Part shown: in pieces, positions 33,088 through 43,289 of the stretch | Numbering within the stretch: position 1 is the stretch's first letter | Layout: each line of letters opens with the position of its first letter | Source of the DNA: Deltaproteobacteria bacterium | GTDB lineage: Bacteria > Myxococcota > B64-G9 | Direction: 5' to 3' | DNA: 52,965 nt | NCBI GenBank assembly: GCA_030591445.1 | Contig: JAUVBB010000004.1 | Span: forward strand, 1-52,965 | The notes under the pieces: model-generated | Seen by the model: the letters and a program-made list of their open reading frames with translations, nothing else | Databases searched by the model: none | What the model was told of the DNA's origin: nothing | Made by a program: the position numbers and the translations under genes

Positions 33088-35811
33088 TCAATCCCCATTG
33101 TGCGCAAGCAGCCAGGCTTCGACTTCGTGCAAACTCTCTTGCTTGCCCTCGCCAGCCGCGCGCAAAGAGGCACAGGCTTGTTGGGCCAGGACGAGGGCGC
33201 GCTTGCGATCTCGGCCCGACTCCCACAACACCCGGGCCAGGGAGTAACGGGTGCGGGCCAGCAGGCTGGGATCCACTTTGTTAGCTTGCCGAATCTGTAG
33301 GGCCTGCTCCAAAGGGGCAATGCCTTTGGCGGCCCCGTCCCGCCCTCGATGAGCCAGGCCCAAACAGGTATAGAAATGTCCGAAAAGAGGATGGCCCTTC
33401 TTCAAGGAGGCTTTGGCGATGGCCAGAGCCTGGGCACAGGTCTCGATGGCCAGCGCGTACTTCTTTTGGGAAAGATAGACCTCGCCTAGGTTGTATAGGG
33501 GCAGAGACACGTTAAAGTGTTTCTGGCCATGGACGCCTTTGAGAATGAGATAGGCCCGCTGATAGTTGGCGATGGCTTGGTCAAACTGTTTCTGCTCGGC
33601 CAACACGGTGCCCAAATTGCTCAGGGCACTGGCGATGCTGGGATGATCAGAACCATAGAGGCGCTCGCGAATAGCGAGCACCCGTTCGTATTTCTGCTTT
33701 GATTCCTGCCAGCGCCCCATGTCGGCCAAAACATTGCCCAGAGCGTTGAGCACAAAAGCCACCCGCTGATGATCCTGGCCGAATCGCTGGTGGTAATAGG
33801 CCAAGGATTTTTCAAAACGGGGCAAAGCTTCGGCGTATTTTCCCTGGACCCACTGGATCACACCCAAATTGGTTCGGAGCTTGGCCAAGAGATCAGAATC
33901 CCGCCCATGTAACAAAACCACCGATTCGACGAATTCACCGGTCCAAAGCGCTTCCTCATATTTGGCCAGGTGATAACCAATTACATAGACCAGCTCCACC
34001 CCCGCCTTTATGAAGGTCCGGCTGTCGCCCGCCTCGGCGGCCAGCTTCATGGCGCGGCGTAGGCTCTGTTCGGCGCTTTTGCTGGCGCCGGTCTTGAAAT
34101 GGGCGATTCCGAGAAAATAGCTGGCTTCCGCGCGAATGGGCAGATAGCTCAGCTCTGCCACCTCCGCTGCCACCGCCTGCGCGCGTTGTTCGCTTTCACG
34201 GTACTTGCCCGCCTTGATCAAGGCCCAGGCCTGGTCGAGCTTTGCTTGCAGACTGTGGACCTTTTGTCTGACCTGGGGGTCAGTCGGCGGAGCAATGGCC
34301 GCGGTCAGGGCTTCGGTATCGGCACAACTTTCCAATGATGTGAGCGAAAAACTCGCTTGGACCGACTTGTCTAACACCTTGGCGTCGACCTGGTCCGCAA
34401 AAAGGCCGGTCAGCGCCCGCAACTCGCCCCGCCGCCGATCCAGGCACTGCATGCGCTTGTCCAGCAGGCTCTCGGACTGCTCGCCATGCACATGGGTCGC
34501 CTCGCAAGCCTCGGTGCGCATGGCAATCCAGGCAGAGGCATAAGCATCCAAATTCTTGGCCACCCGGGAAAAGGTATCCGGGGCGTAACTACGCCCACTG
34601 GCCATGAACGAGTCCCGAATTTTGTCCCGGACCGGCGCATCCCATACTTGGGCCAACTGGTCGCGGGCACCCTGACACAATCCTTGGCGCTGGGCCTGAA
34701 AGGCATAGGCGGCCCCAAAACTAGCTACCACCAGCAACACCATGGCGCCTACCGCCACCAGGCGCCGTCGCCGCACCCGCGGATCCCGCGCCAGCTCCTG
34801 AAGCAGTTGGTCCATGGATGAAAAACGATTGGCCGGCTCGACCGCCAGGCCCTGTTGCACAATCCGGCGCCAGTGCTTGTGCACCCGCGCTTGGGGAGGC
34901 GGGGGGTCCATCTTGCCGGCCGTCACTTTGGTTTTCAGATCACGGAAGGTCCGGGATCGAAAGGGACGTTGCCCATAAAGCGCTTCATACAAGGTCACAC
35001 AGAAGCTGTACTGATCGCCCATCTCATCAAGCCGGCCACCCAGGTATTGCTCTGGTGCCATATACCCAGGGGTGCCGACCACCGCGCCGTCCATGGTCAG
35101 GTGCGAGTGGAGACGACTGCTGCCGCTGAGGCTGTCGCCATCTAGCGAGGAGTTTGAATCGGAGTTCTCCGGCCGGGCCGAGGAAAGATCCTCCACCATG
35201 GATTCCGGGGCCTTGGCCACGCGGGCCAAGCCAAAATCCAGCACCCGCACCCGGCCGTCGTCTCCAACCAGGATGTTGTCCGGTTTGATGTCCCGGTGAA
35301 TGAGACCGGCCCGATGGGCAGCCGCAATTCCGCGGCCGGCGGCAAGCATGACCGCGGCGATTTGGTGGTGGTCGGGCCGGGCCTGCTTGATCCAAGCGGA
35401 AAGCGTTTTTCCTTCCACCAATTCCATGGCCACAAAGACATCGGCGCCGATGGTCCCCACATCGAAAGCAGAAACTACATTGGGATGAGAAAGCTGTGCC
35501 AAAGCCTGGGCTTCTCGTAACAGCCGATCGCGGGCACGATCCGCACGGCTCAGACTATCGCGCTTTACCCGCAACAGTTTCAAAGCAATGCGGCGATCCA
35601 ACTCGGGGTCATAAGCCTTATAGACAACCCCCATGCCCCCGCGACCCAACTGCTCCAGAATCAAGTAGCGACCGGCTTGGCTTCCTGGGGGCAGCTCTTG
35701 CTCTGCCCCAGCAGCATTCGGATCATCGCCTATCGACGCTATGGTGGCGCCGTCCAATTCGCCGAAATCCCCCGTGGCGAGCTGTGGGGCTTTTTTTTGT
35801 TCGTCTGTCAT
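33088..35811 (-). CDS. Ser/Thr protein kinase with TM helix and C-terminal TPR repeats
   Basis: 907 residues. The kinase domain has the Gly-rich loop LGRGGMGVVYKA (residues 55-66), Lys78, HRDIKPDN (172-179) and DFG at 192-194, all present, so it should be active. Between DFG and the GTPGYMAPEQ segment is an extra Ser- and Asp-rich insertion of about 30 residues. A transmembrane helix near residues 345-365 (LVAVGAMVLLVVASFGAAYA) puts the rest outside or in the periplasm. The C-terminal half consists of tetratricopeptide repeats, seen as repeated motifs of the GNVLADMGRWQES / LGTVLAEQKQFDQA kind, a common scheme in myxobacterial Pkn-type kinases. The start codon ATG at 35811 has only a weak AAAGA upstream. 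Confidence 0.88.
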   Translation of the reverse strand: MTDEQKKAPQLATGDFGELDGATIASIGDDPNAAGAEQELPPGSQAGRYLILEQLGRGGMGVVYKAYDPELDRRIALKLLRVKRDSLSRADRARDRLLREAQALAQLSHPNVVSAFDVGTIGADVFVAMELVEGKTLSAWIKQARPDHHQIAAVMLAAGRGIAAAHRAGLIHRDIKPDNILVGDDGRVRVLDFGLARVAKAPESMVEDLSSARPENSDSNSSLDGDSLSGSSRLHSHLTMDGAVVGTPGYMAPEQYLGGRLDEMGDQYSFCVTLYEALYGQRPFRSRTFRDLKTKVTAGKMDPPPPQARVHKHWRRIVQQGLAVEPANRFSSMDQLLQELARDPRVRRRRLVAVGAMVLLVVASFGAAYAFQAQRQGLCQGARDQLAQVWDAPVRDKIRDSFMASGRSYAPDTFSRVAKNLDAYASAWIAMRTEACEATHVHGEQSESLLDKRMQCLDRRRGELRALTGLFADQVDAKVLDKSVQASFSLTSLESCADTEALTAAIAPPTDPQVRQKVHSLQAKLDQAWALIKAGKYRESEQRAQAVAAEVAELSYLPIRAEASYFLGIAHFKTGASKSAEQSLRRAMKLAAEAGDSRTFIKAGVELVYVIGYHLAKYEEALWTGEFVESVVLLHGRDSDLLAKLRTNLGVIQWVQGKYAEALPRFEKSLAYYHQRFGQDHQRVAFVLNALGNVLADMGRWQESKQKYERVLAIRERLYGSDHPSIASALSNLGTVLAEQKQFDQAIANYQRAYLILKGVHGQKHFNVSLPLYNLGEVYLSQKKYALAIETCAQALAIAKASLKKGHPLFGHFYTCLGLAHRGRDGAAKGIAPLEQALQIRQANKVDPSLLARTRYSLARVLWESGRDRKRALVLAQQACASLRAAGEGKQESLHEVEAWLLAHNGD

Positions 35812-35872
35812 CAGATATTCTTTATCATACGATCACTGCCGCTTAGGGCGCAAGCAACCGAAAGGATTCGCC

Positions 35873-36652
35873 ATGAAACCACCTCTTGTCATCATCGGCC
35901 TGGGCCAACTCGGCCACGTTTTTGCGCGTGGCTTCCTCAAATGTGGCCACCCGGTCTATCCCATGCAACGAAACGCGAATCTCGCCGAGGAGGCATCCCG
36001 CCTTCCCGATCCGGCGTTGGTACTGATTGCGGTTAGCGAGACTGATCTGGAGGCGGTTTTGCAACATTTGCCAAACAAGTGGCGCCAGCGAGTGGGCCTC
36101 TTGCAAAATGAACTGCTACCCTACATCTGGCAGGATCAAGGACTTAACAATCCCACCGTTTGTCCGATCTGGTTTGAAAAGAAGGCTGGCAACTGGATCA
36201 AGGTCACTTTGCCCACCCCGATCTACGGGCCCCAGGCCGAGTTGCTTCAGTCTGCCTTGGCGGCCCTGGCGGTACCGACCCGCCTTCTGGCCGAACCCTG
36301 GGATCTGACTCTCGAACTGGTGAAGAAGAATCTCTACATCCTGACCCTCAATATCGCCGGCTTGGTCGTGGGCGAGACGGCCGGCGAGCTGTGGTCCGAC
36401 CACCGGGATCTGGCCCTGGCCGTAAGTCAGGAGATTTTGGACATTCAAGAGTCACTGCTGGGCGCGGCCCTGCCCAGAGAGCAATTATTGCAGGACCTGG
36501 CCACGGCTATCGCCGCTCGGCCCGAGCAAAAAACCACCGGACGCTCGGCGCCGGCTCGCTTGACGCGGGCCTGGCAACAGGCAAAACAAGCCGGCCTAAC
36601 TGTGCCCCGATTAAGACAAATTCACGAACAAGAAACAGCTGTAAAAAAATAG
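35873..36652 (+). CDS. Rossmann-fold NAD(P)-binding protein, possibly reductase-like
   Basis: 259 residues. It opens with VIIGLGQLGHVFARGFLKCGH, a dinucleotide-binding GxGxxG motif, and continues like the N-terminal half of ketopantoate or 6-phosphogluconate-type reductases. The C-terminal half is mostly helical. No catalytic motif is recognised, so the substrate is unknown. The ATG at 35873 has GAAAGGATTC upstream. It is divergent from the TPR kinase gene (61 bases between) and is followed 85 bases later by the giant sensor gene; whether the three are functionally linked is not clear. Confidence 0.55.
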   Translation: MKPPLVIIGLGQLGHVFARGFLKCGHPVYPMQRNANLAEEASRLPDPALVLIAVSETDLEAVLQHLPNKWRQRVGLLQNELLPYIWQDQGLNNPTVCPIWFEKKAGNWIKVTLPTPIYGPQAELLQSALAALAVPTRLLAEPWDLTLELVKKNLYILTLNIAGLVVGETAGELWSDHRDLALAVSQEILDIQESLLGAALPREQLLQDLATAIAARPEQKTTGRSAPARLTRAWQQAKQAGLTVPRLRQIHEQETAVKK

Positions 36653-36707
36653 TGAATCTATTTTGATTCAGTAGCTTACCGTGGTACATTGGGGTTGTAT
36701 CCGTACT

Positions 36708-36713
36708 TATAAT
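36708..36713 (+). promoter_or_regulatory. Possible -10 box of the giant sensor gene
   Basis: A perfect TATAAT lies 25 bases before the ATG at 36738, but no good -35 (the 17-base position reads TACATT). It suggests a short leader and supports the ATG at 36738 over the upstream GTG at 36681. Confidence 0.35.
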
Positions 36714-36737
36714 GGTGGGTTCTTCGTGCGAGCTTTC

Positions 36738-39700
36738 ATGACTAAGCCCTTGCTTGTCGCTGTGCTTATGCAGACGCTGGTGTTTTTGGCTCCGGTAGCA
36801 AGGGCCGGAACCGCCGCGGACTCTCCACTGGGGTCGTTGCCCCACAAGCTCAGCCCAGACAGCATGAATGCCATCGACAAGCTCCTGCACGATCTTGGCG
36901 CATCACCAGACTGGGAGGCCATTCGCGCCGACTTGGATCGGCGCGACTACACGCCAGTGGTCCGCTATACCCGGGCGGTGGCCGACATGCAACGGGGCGC
37001 GGTGTGGGACGGCCAAACCGCCGAAAAAATCCTGTGGGCCTTGTTTCGGGAGGCCGACGGCAAACCACAGCTCGAATCTCAGCGCTTGGCGGCAAAACTA
37101 CTCTTCGTCATTGGCCGGGGGCAATTTAAGCTCGGACATAATAAGGAATCCGTCGAAAACCTTTCCCGTTCCGTGGCACGTTTGCGCAAACTTGGCGATG
37201 AACGAAATTTGGTGCGGTCCTTGTTCGAATTGTGCAAGATCCTGACCCGATCATCCAAGAAACCGGGCACCGCGCTGCCCTACATCAATGAGTTGATGGC
37301 CGTAGCCCAGCGCACCGGTATGACCGAGTATTTAGACCAGGGCACCATGCTATATGATTTTTGGCGCCGGGGCATCGAGGTAGTAGACGACTATTTCGGC
37401 CGGGCCAGCAATCGCCTGCAAATCTTTCCGCCGGCCATCGATATTCCGCGGATGGCCGATTTGGTGGCATTCGTCCATGGCGTCTTACTCATGAGCCAAG
37501 ACACGGACGATCAAATGCCAGAAGGTCCCGCGGTATGGACCCGTTTTGACGGCGTGTTCAACCGCAAACTGGAACTTCCCAGCAAGACCCTCCGACTGCG
37601 GGGCACCCTGGTCGACCAAGAAAATCATCTATGGGCCGCGACCAACCGCGGTCTATACCGCTATGATGGCAAGGTCTTCACCCACTTTTTCAACCCCGAT
37701 CTGGCCGACGAAGATGGAAATGACTTGGCCAAGGAACGCCAACGCACCCCCGCTAAGGTGCTGAGCGAAGAAGTTCCACTCCGGTCCAACATCGTCAACG
37801 AGGTCAAACAGGGCCCCGATCAACGTCTGTACCTGGCAACCAACCGCGGCCTGTCCATCTTCGATTTGTCCACCAGCGCCTGGGAGCACATCACTTCCAA
37901 AGACGCACCCATTCCCGAGTTGATCGAACGGGTGGCGCCGGCCCCGGATGGCAGCTTGGTGCTTGCCTGGCGAAATGCCTACGCCATCCGTGGTCTAGAC
38001 GGCCATTGGCAAGTTCGTGATTTCGTTTTCCCTTCTGTCTCCGGCAAATCGCGGGATGAATTGTTCGGCTTGTTGGTCGACGAAGATGGCAAGGTTTGGG
38101 TCCACGGTCTGGGGGGCGCGCACCAGCTCACCGGCACCGAGATCTCCCGTACCATCGACCGGCGCACCAATGCGGTCACCAACAACGTGAATCACATTCT
38201 GCGGGCCGACGATGGGGCCTTGTGGGTAGCCACGGCCGATGGGATCTGCCGCCAAGATGGGGCTAGCTGCGAGGTCATCAATGCCAAGCGGGGCATGCCG
38301 GCCGAATGGGCCCTGGATCTACTCGAATGGCCTGCCGACAACATTTGGGCATCGGTCTACCTGGGCGGACTCAACCGCTTTGCTCCGCCCCATTACCAGC
38401 AATACAGCACCCGCGATGGTTTTCCCCAGCCCAATATCTACTCCATCGCTGAGTTTGGCGCCCATCTGTATTTTTGCCATCCTCGTGGGCTAACCCGATT
38501 GGATCCGAAAACGGGGCGCTTAGACAACTTCATTTCCGGCGCCGAGGGTCTGACCAAGACGGCCCTGGTTAGCGCCTTGCCGGTCAGCACCAAGCAACTG
38601 GTCTTGCTAGGAGAAGACAGCGAAACCCGTAGCCGTTCGCTGATTCTCTTCGATGGCAAACAGGGCAAAATCCTGGGTCCAGAGCACGGCTTGCCCCAGG
38701 AAAAATTATTCACCTTCTGCGAGGTGGAACCGGGCAAATTGCTCATTGCCTATCGGTCCGGAGTCTGGAAACTCGACACCTTGGCCCTCAAGGCAGTTCG
38801 CGACCCTGCCTTCGAAAAACTCGCCGCTGAGCGAATCGTACAAGTACAGTGCAAACCGGAAGGGTCGCTGTTTGCCTTTACCGAAGACAAGCAGATTTAC
38901 CAGCGGGTGGACGGACAGCTGACCCAGGTCGACCCCAAAGTGATCGGCCTGCAAGGGGAAGCGGTCAACTTCATCCAGAGCTACGCTCCGGGTGAGTTTC
39001 TGTTGGGGGAACGAGGAATCTATCGATATCTGGATCAAGCCTGGCACACGGTTCCGCTTGACCCGGAGCATTTTAATTTCCGAGTCGAAGCGATCGACGC
39101 CGATGAACAGGGGCGCTTGTATTTTGCCACCGAAAGCGGTGTGTTTGTCTTCAACGGGGAAGACTGGACTCGCCTGGGCGTCGCCGACGGCTTGATCAGT
39201 GACAACACCTTTTCCGTCATGCGCTATCAAGACCATATGTGGTTTGCCGGCAACGGCGGCGTGGTGAAATGGAACTGGCCCAAGCAAGATCCACCCGAAA
39301 CCTTTCTCTTGGCTCAAAACCACGCTTATCTCAACAATGCAGCCGATCAAAGCTGTCGCTTGCGCCAATCGTCCGGCGTGGAGAAAAAGGGCTGGATCCA
39401 ACTGCACGGTCTGGCCGGCAATTTTGAAATGTCCGAAAAATCAGCCCCCGCTTTTCTGCCCCCATCGGCGCAGGATTTTTCCCGCTTTCCCTGTGAACCG
39501 CAGGATGTCAACAAAAGCCCCGACACCTTTCAAACGCCAGAGATAACGCTATTGGCCAAGGCTGCCGTTCCCTATCGGGATGATCGACCCAAAGACTTTT
39601 TCTACCATTTTCGGCTCAACGGTGGTGCCTGGCAACGAGCAGCCGACGGGGTGATCAAACTCTCTGATCTCAGCGATGGACCCCAGCTCCTAGAGCTACG

Positions 39701-42700
39701 CGCCACCGATCGCCGATTGCAACAAGATGCCACCCCTACCCGTTACCGCTTCGTGGTCGACACGCCTTTGTCCCCAGCCTACCTGGCCGGCTTTGGTTTT
39801 CTCGGTCTGCTGCTGCTGTACTCCAGCCGTCAGCAACTTCTGTGGCTATGGCTCCGCTGGCACCACCGGCATTTCCGCGAGATTTCACCTTCGCCTTTCT
39901 CGCCCAATCGTCCGGCCCTGAGAAGCAACTTTTACGGCCGCGCGAAGCACCTCAAAAAACTCCGCAAAACCACTCAGTCTATCGGCGGCGTCACGGTCTT
40001 GTGGGGACCACGCGGAATGGGCAAGCACTCCCTGCTGAAAAAACTGGCCCAGGATGCTCGCTCCGAGACCACCCATGCGGTCGAAATCGACCTGGCCGCC
40101 GCCACTGCCGGCGGCGACGTGGCCCAGTTGGTCAAGAGCATCGTCCAGTCGTTAGTGGACGTGCTGGTAGATGCCGACATCGACATCGACTTCACCCGAA
40201 CACTTACCGACGATTCCATGCTTTCCAAAGAGAGCACCACCGGCTCCATCACATCTTCGCTGGTGGCTTCGCTGGTTGATTCTTCCACTTCTTCGGGAGA
40301 ACAAAATCCTTTTGATTTCTTGAGCCGGGTTTTGCGCCGCCTCGAAGTCGGCTTGCCCGATGACCGGGTACTGCTGTTGTTGGACAATGCCGAAGTCCTG
40401 TCCATGGCCGTCGAATCAGACGCCGGTTATGGTTCGTACCTGTTCCCCTTCCTGCGCAGCCTGGCGCAGCAGCGTACCCGAGTGACCGTGGTCTTGGCCA
40501 TGGAAGGGCGTTGGTTCGAGCTCTCCAAGCGATTCGAACAATTGTTCAGCTTTGCCACCCCGCTGGCGGTGGGTCGGTTCCACGAGGCTACCAGCCACAA
40601 ACTGCTCAGCGATGCCTTCCGTGACCGGGCCCTGGTCGGCGACAAGGAAATGAAGACCCTGCTGCGATTGGCCGGCGGTCATCCTTTCCTGTTGCAACTC
40701 ATCGGTCATCGCCTGGTCTCGGAATTGAACCGGCGCCAAACTAACTTATGCACCCAGGACTTGTTGCATGAGGCCACCGAGACCTTGCTGGCCGATCCCC
40801 AAACCGGATTCAGTCAGACCTGGACGGAGCTGGAGCGAGAAGAAAGACTGGTGGTGGTAGGACTGGCCGAGATGGAAAAAGGCCATATCGGCTACACCTT
40901 AGAAAACATGCTGGAGAAACTCAACGCCGCCGGGGGCAAGCTCTTGTTCGAAGAGGTCCGCCGGGCAATGCTGGCCCTAGAAAAAGAAAACATGGTCGAG
41001 CAACTGGAACAATCGCTGCGCTTGCGCGGAGATTTGTTCCTGCAGTGGGTAGGCCGGCACCATACCATCGCTTCGGTTCTGGAAGAGTCCCACGAATATG
41101 TGGGCCACTACCAATTGATGCAAAAGCTGGGCAGTGGTGGAATGGGCATGGTGTATAAGGCCCGTGACCTGGTCCGCGGCGATACGGTGGCCCTGAAACT
41201 GCTTCGCCCGGAACTATCAGAAAACAAACGAAGCCGCCGGCGCTTCCTGCGCGAAGCGCGTTTGGGCAAAAGCCTGCGTCACGCCAACATCGTTCAGATC
41301 CTCGATTACGGAGAACAAACCGGCCGCTTGTATCTGGCCATGGAGTACATCGAGGGCATGACCCTGTGGCGCTGGGCCAGAACCCGCCGCTACACCGACC
41401 CCTTACAGGCGGTGGAGATCACAGCTCACTTGGCCTCGGCCCTGGCGGCCATCCATGAGTTGAGCATCGTCCATCGTGATGTCAAGAGCGACAATATCAT
41501 GGTGGTCGGCGCATCCGACGATTCCAATGATGACTCCTTGGACCACCCGCCTAGAAAATTTTCCCCAGGCTCCATCAAGCTGATGGATTTCGGCCTGGCC
41601 AAAGGCAAGGATGTTTCCAAAATGACCCGGGCCGGGTCGGTATTGGGAACCATGGCCTATATGTCACCAGAACAGGCCAAGGGCAGCCCGGTCGACGCCC
41701 GTTCCGACCTTTACTCGCTGGGCGTAGTTTTGTATGAACTGTTGGCCGGTCAGACCCCCTTTGCCGGCACCGAAGCCGCGGTGCTGCACGCCATTATCTA
41801 CGAAGATATTCCACCCTTGTCCGATCGCGTCGAAAACTTGCCGAGTGAGTTAACCCAGCTGGTCGAAAAACTGCTAAGCAAACAACCTGAAGACCGCCCC
41901 CAACGCGCCAAGGAGGTGGAAAACAACTTGATCGAAGTAGCCGACATACTGGGTTCGATCGATGTCCGCCAGCGCTTGGCCGCCTCGTCCAGTAAGCACG
42001 ACGCCAGTTCGAGAAGTTCCGGCAGACACAAAACTCCGCCCCCTCCCTTGCCTGGCATGGCCTCTCGCACCCTGGAGCTGATTCGAGCCGACAGTCTCCT
42101 GCTCGGTTCCCTGGAAATAGGCGGACAAAGCTCGGTATCTTCAATGACCGATTCGATACCAGACATCGCCCGGGTGATGTTGTATCGTATCTCCGCCGCG
42201 GTGGCCCGGGGCTCGGTCGAAGAAGGCGTTCTGCAAGATTGCCTGACCCAGGTCATCCAGGGCCTGGATGCTGATCGCGGCTTGTTGGTCCTGGTCACCG
42301 AAGACCAAAAACAGATCTGCGTTGCTGCCTGTGGCCGCGAAGAACCCAATTTGGACTCCCTACCCATTTTGTCCTCGCTGGTAAAGCAGAGTGTCAATAT
42401 GCGCATGGGGTCCTTGTATGCGGCAGAAGCCGATGGCTTAGAAGACGAGATGGGCACGGCGGCCTGCGTGCCCATGTGGGCCGGCGAAACCGTACTGGGC
42501 GCCTTGGCCATCGACCGCAAAGGCGAGGACGCCGATCCTTTCGACGATGTCAATTTGGAACTTCTGGTAAGCATTGGTTACTTGCTGGGCCTGGGCTTAG
42601 AGCGTGATCGGCTGACCCAACAAGTCCTGAACAAACAAAGAATGGCGGCGATGGGACAGATGCTCGCCGGGGTCGCCCATGACATCCGGGGCCCCATGGC

Positions 42701-43289
42701 GGTGATTTCCGGTTACGCCGAACTGATTCCCATTGAGTCAGACGGGCCCACCCGGGAAAGAAGCTGCACCATCATCCTGCGCCAGGTGGACGAAATGAGC
42801 CACATGATCGGCAACCTGATAGCTTTTGCCCGGGGCGACAGTCAGATCCATCCCAGCGACGTAAATCTTGCCGACCTGGCCGAAGACGTCCGCGAGGCAC
42901 TCCGGCTCCAATGCAGTCATCTCGACATCAAGCTAAACATTGAGTCCGAAGGAGAAACGGCGCGCGTCGATCTGGCCCGCACCAAGCGCATCGTTTTCAA
43001 CCTGAGCAAGAACGCCATCGACGCCATGGGCGAAAAGGGCAAATTGCAGGTGCAGCTGACGGGCAAAGACGGCAGCCTCGACGTCCTGGTCAGCGACAGT
43101 GGCCCGGGCATCCCCAAGAAGATTCAAGATAAGATGTTTGAGCCTTTTGTCACCACCGGCAAGAAAGGCGGCACCGGCCTGGGCCTGTCAATCGTCAAAC
43201 GCTTCGTCGACGATCACAAAGGTACGATCTCAGTCGACAGCGATGCCGGCGTAGGTGCTCGCTTTACCATCCATCTACCGAGTGCTTAA
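36738..43289 (+). CDS. Giant sensor: periplasmic propeller, P-loop ATPase, Ser/Thr kinase, GAF and histidine kinase
   Basis: 2183 residues. A signal peptide (LLVAVLMQTLVFLAPVARAG) is followed by a helical region (about 90-230), a Reg_prop-type beta-propeller (about 255-850; repeated LWAATNRGLYRYDG, LWVATADGICRQDG units), a YYY-like domain (about 935-1008) and a TM helix (about 1013-1035). Inside the cell come a STAND-like ATPase (Walker A-like GPRGMGKHS about 1090-1098, Walker B LLLLDN), a Ser/Thr kinase (LGSGGMGMVY about 1464, HRDVKSDN with His1579 and Asp1581, DFGLAKG), a GAF domain (about 1811-1955) and a histidine kinase with phospho-acceptor His1981 in VAHDIRGP, N-box NLSKNAID, DSGPGIP and GTGLGLSIV. 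The Walker A has His where Ser/Thr is normal. Start 36738 gives a good signal peptide. The gene overlaps the convergent neighbour by 15 bases. Confidence 0.85.
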   Translation: MTKPLLVAVLMQTLVFLAPVARAGTAADSPLGSLPHKLSPDSMNAIDKLLHDLGASPDWEAIRADLDRRDYTPVVRYTRAVADMQRGAVWDGQTAEKILWALFREADGKPQLESQRLAAKLLFVIGRGQFKLGHNKESVENLSRSVARLRKLGDERNLVRSLFELCKILTRSSKKPGTALPYINELMAVAQRTGMTEYLDQGTMLYDFWRRGIEVVDDYFGRASNRLQIFPPAIDIPRMADLVAFVHGVLLMSQDTDDQMPEGPAVWTRFDGVFNRKLELPSKTLRLRGTLVDQENHLWAATNRGLYRYDGKVFTHFFNPDLADEDGNDLAKERQRTPAKVLSEEVPLRSNIVNEVKQGPDQRLYLATNRGLSIFDLSTSAWEHITSKDAPIPELIERVAPAPDGSLVLAWRNAYAIRGLDGHWQVRDFVFPSVSGKSRDELFGLLVDEDGKVWVHGLGGAHQLTGTEISRTIDRRTNAVTNNVNHILRADDGALWVATADGICRQDGASCEVINAKRGMPAEWALDLLEWPADNIWASVYLGGLNRFAPPHYQQYSTRDGFPQPNIYSIAEFGAHLYFCHPRGLTRLDPKTGRLDNFISGAEGLTKTALVSALPVSTKQLVLLGEDSETRSRSLILFDGKQGKILGPEHGLPQEKLFTFCEVEPGKLLIAYRSGVWKLDTLALKAVRDPAFEKLAAERIVQVQCKPEGSLFAFTEDKQIYQRVDGQLTQVDPKVIGLQGEAVNFIQSYAPGEFLLGERGIYRYLDQAWHTVPLDPEHFNFRVEAIDADEQGRLYFATESGVFVFNGEDWTRLGVADGLISDNTFSVMRYQDHMWFAGNGGVVKWNWPKQDPPETFLLAQNHAYLNNAADQSCRLRQSSGVEKKGWIQLHGLAGNFEMSEKSAPAFLPPSAQDFSRFPCEPQDVNKSPDTFQTPEITLLAKAAVPYRDDRPKDFFYHFRLNGGAWQRAADGVIKLSDLSDGPQLLELRATDRRLQQDATPTRYRFVVDTPLSPAYLAGFGFLGLLLLYSSRQQLLWLWLRWHHRHFREISPSPFSPNRPALRSNFYGRAKHLKKLRKTTQSIGGVTVLWGPRGMGKHSLLKKLAQDARSETTHAVEIDLAAATAGGDVAQLVKSIVQSLVDVLVDADIDIDFTRTLTDDSMLSKESTTGSITSSLVASLVDSSTSSGEQNPFDFLSRVLRRLEVGLPDDRVLLLLDNAEVLSMAVESDAGYGSYLFPFLRSLAQQRTRVTVVLAMEGRWFELSKRFEQLFSFATPLAVGRFHEATSHKLLSDAFRDRALVGDKEMKTLLRLAGGHPFLLQLIGHRLVSELNRRQTNLCTQDLLHEATETLLADPQTGFSQTWTELEREERLVVVGLAEMEKGHIGYTLENMLEKLNAAGGKLLFEEVRRAMLALEKENMVEQLEQSLRLRGDLFLQWVGRHHTIASVLEESHEYVGHYQLMQKLGSGGMGMVYKARDLVRGDTVALKLLRPELSENKRSRRRFLREARLGKSLRHANIVQILDYGEQTGRLYLAMEYIEGMTLWRWARTRRYTDPLQAVEITAHLASALAAIHELSIVHRDVKSDNIMVVGASDDSNDDSLDHPPRKFSPGSIKLMDFGLAKGKDVSKMTRAGSVLGTMAYMSPEQAKGSPVDARSDLYSLGVVLYELLAGQTPFAGTEAAVLHAIIYEDIPPLSDRVENLPSELTQLVEKLLSKQPEDRPQRAKEVENNLIEVADILGSIDVRQRLAASSSKHDASSRSSGRHKTPPPPLPGMASRTLELIRADSLLLGSLEIGGQSSVSSMTDSIPDIARVMLYRISAAVARGSVEEGVLQDCLTQVIQGLDADRGLLVLVTEDQKQICVAACGREEPNLDSLPILSSLVKQSVNMRMGSLYAAEADGLEDEMGTAACVPMWAGETVLGALAIDRKGEDADPFDDVNLELLVSIGYLLGLGLERDRLTQQVLNKQRMAAMGQMLAGVAHDIRGPMAVISGYAELIPIESDGPTRERSCTIILRQVDEMSHMIGNLIAFARGDSQIHPSDVNLADLAEDVREALRLQCSHLDIKLNIESEGETARVDLARTKRIVFNLSKNAIDAMGEKGKLQVQLTGKDGSLDVLVSDSGPGIPKKIQDKMFEPFVTTGKKGGTGLGLSIVKRFVDDHKGTISVDSDAGVGARFTIHLPSA

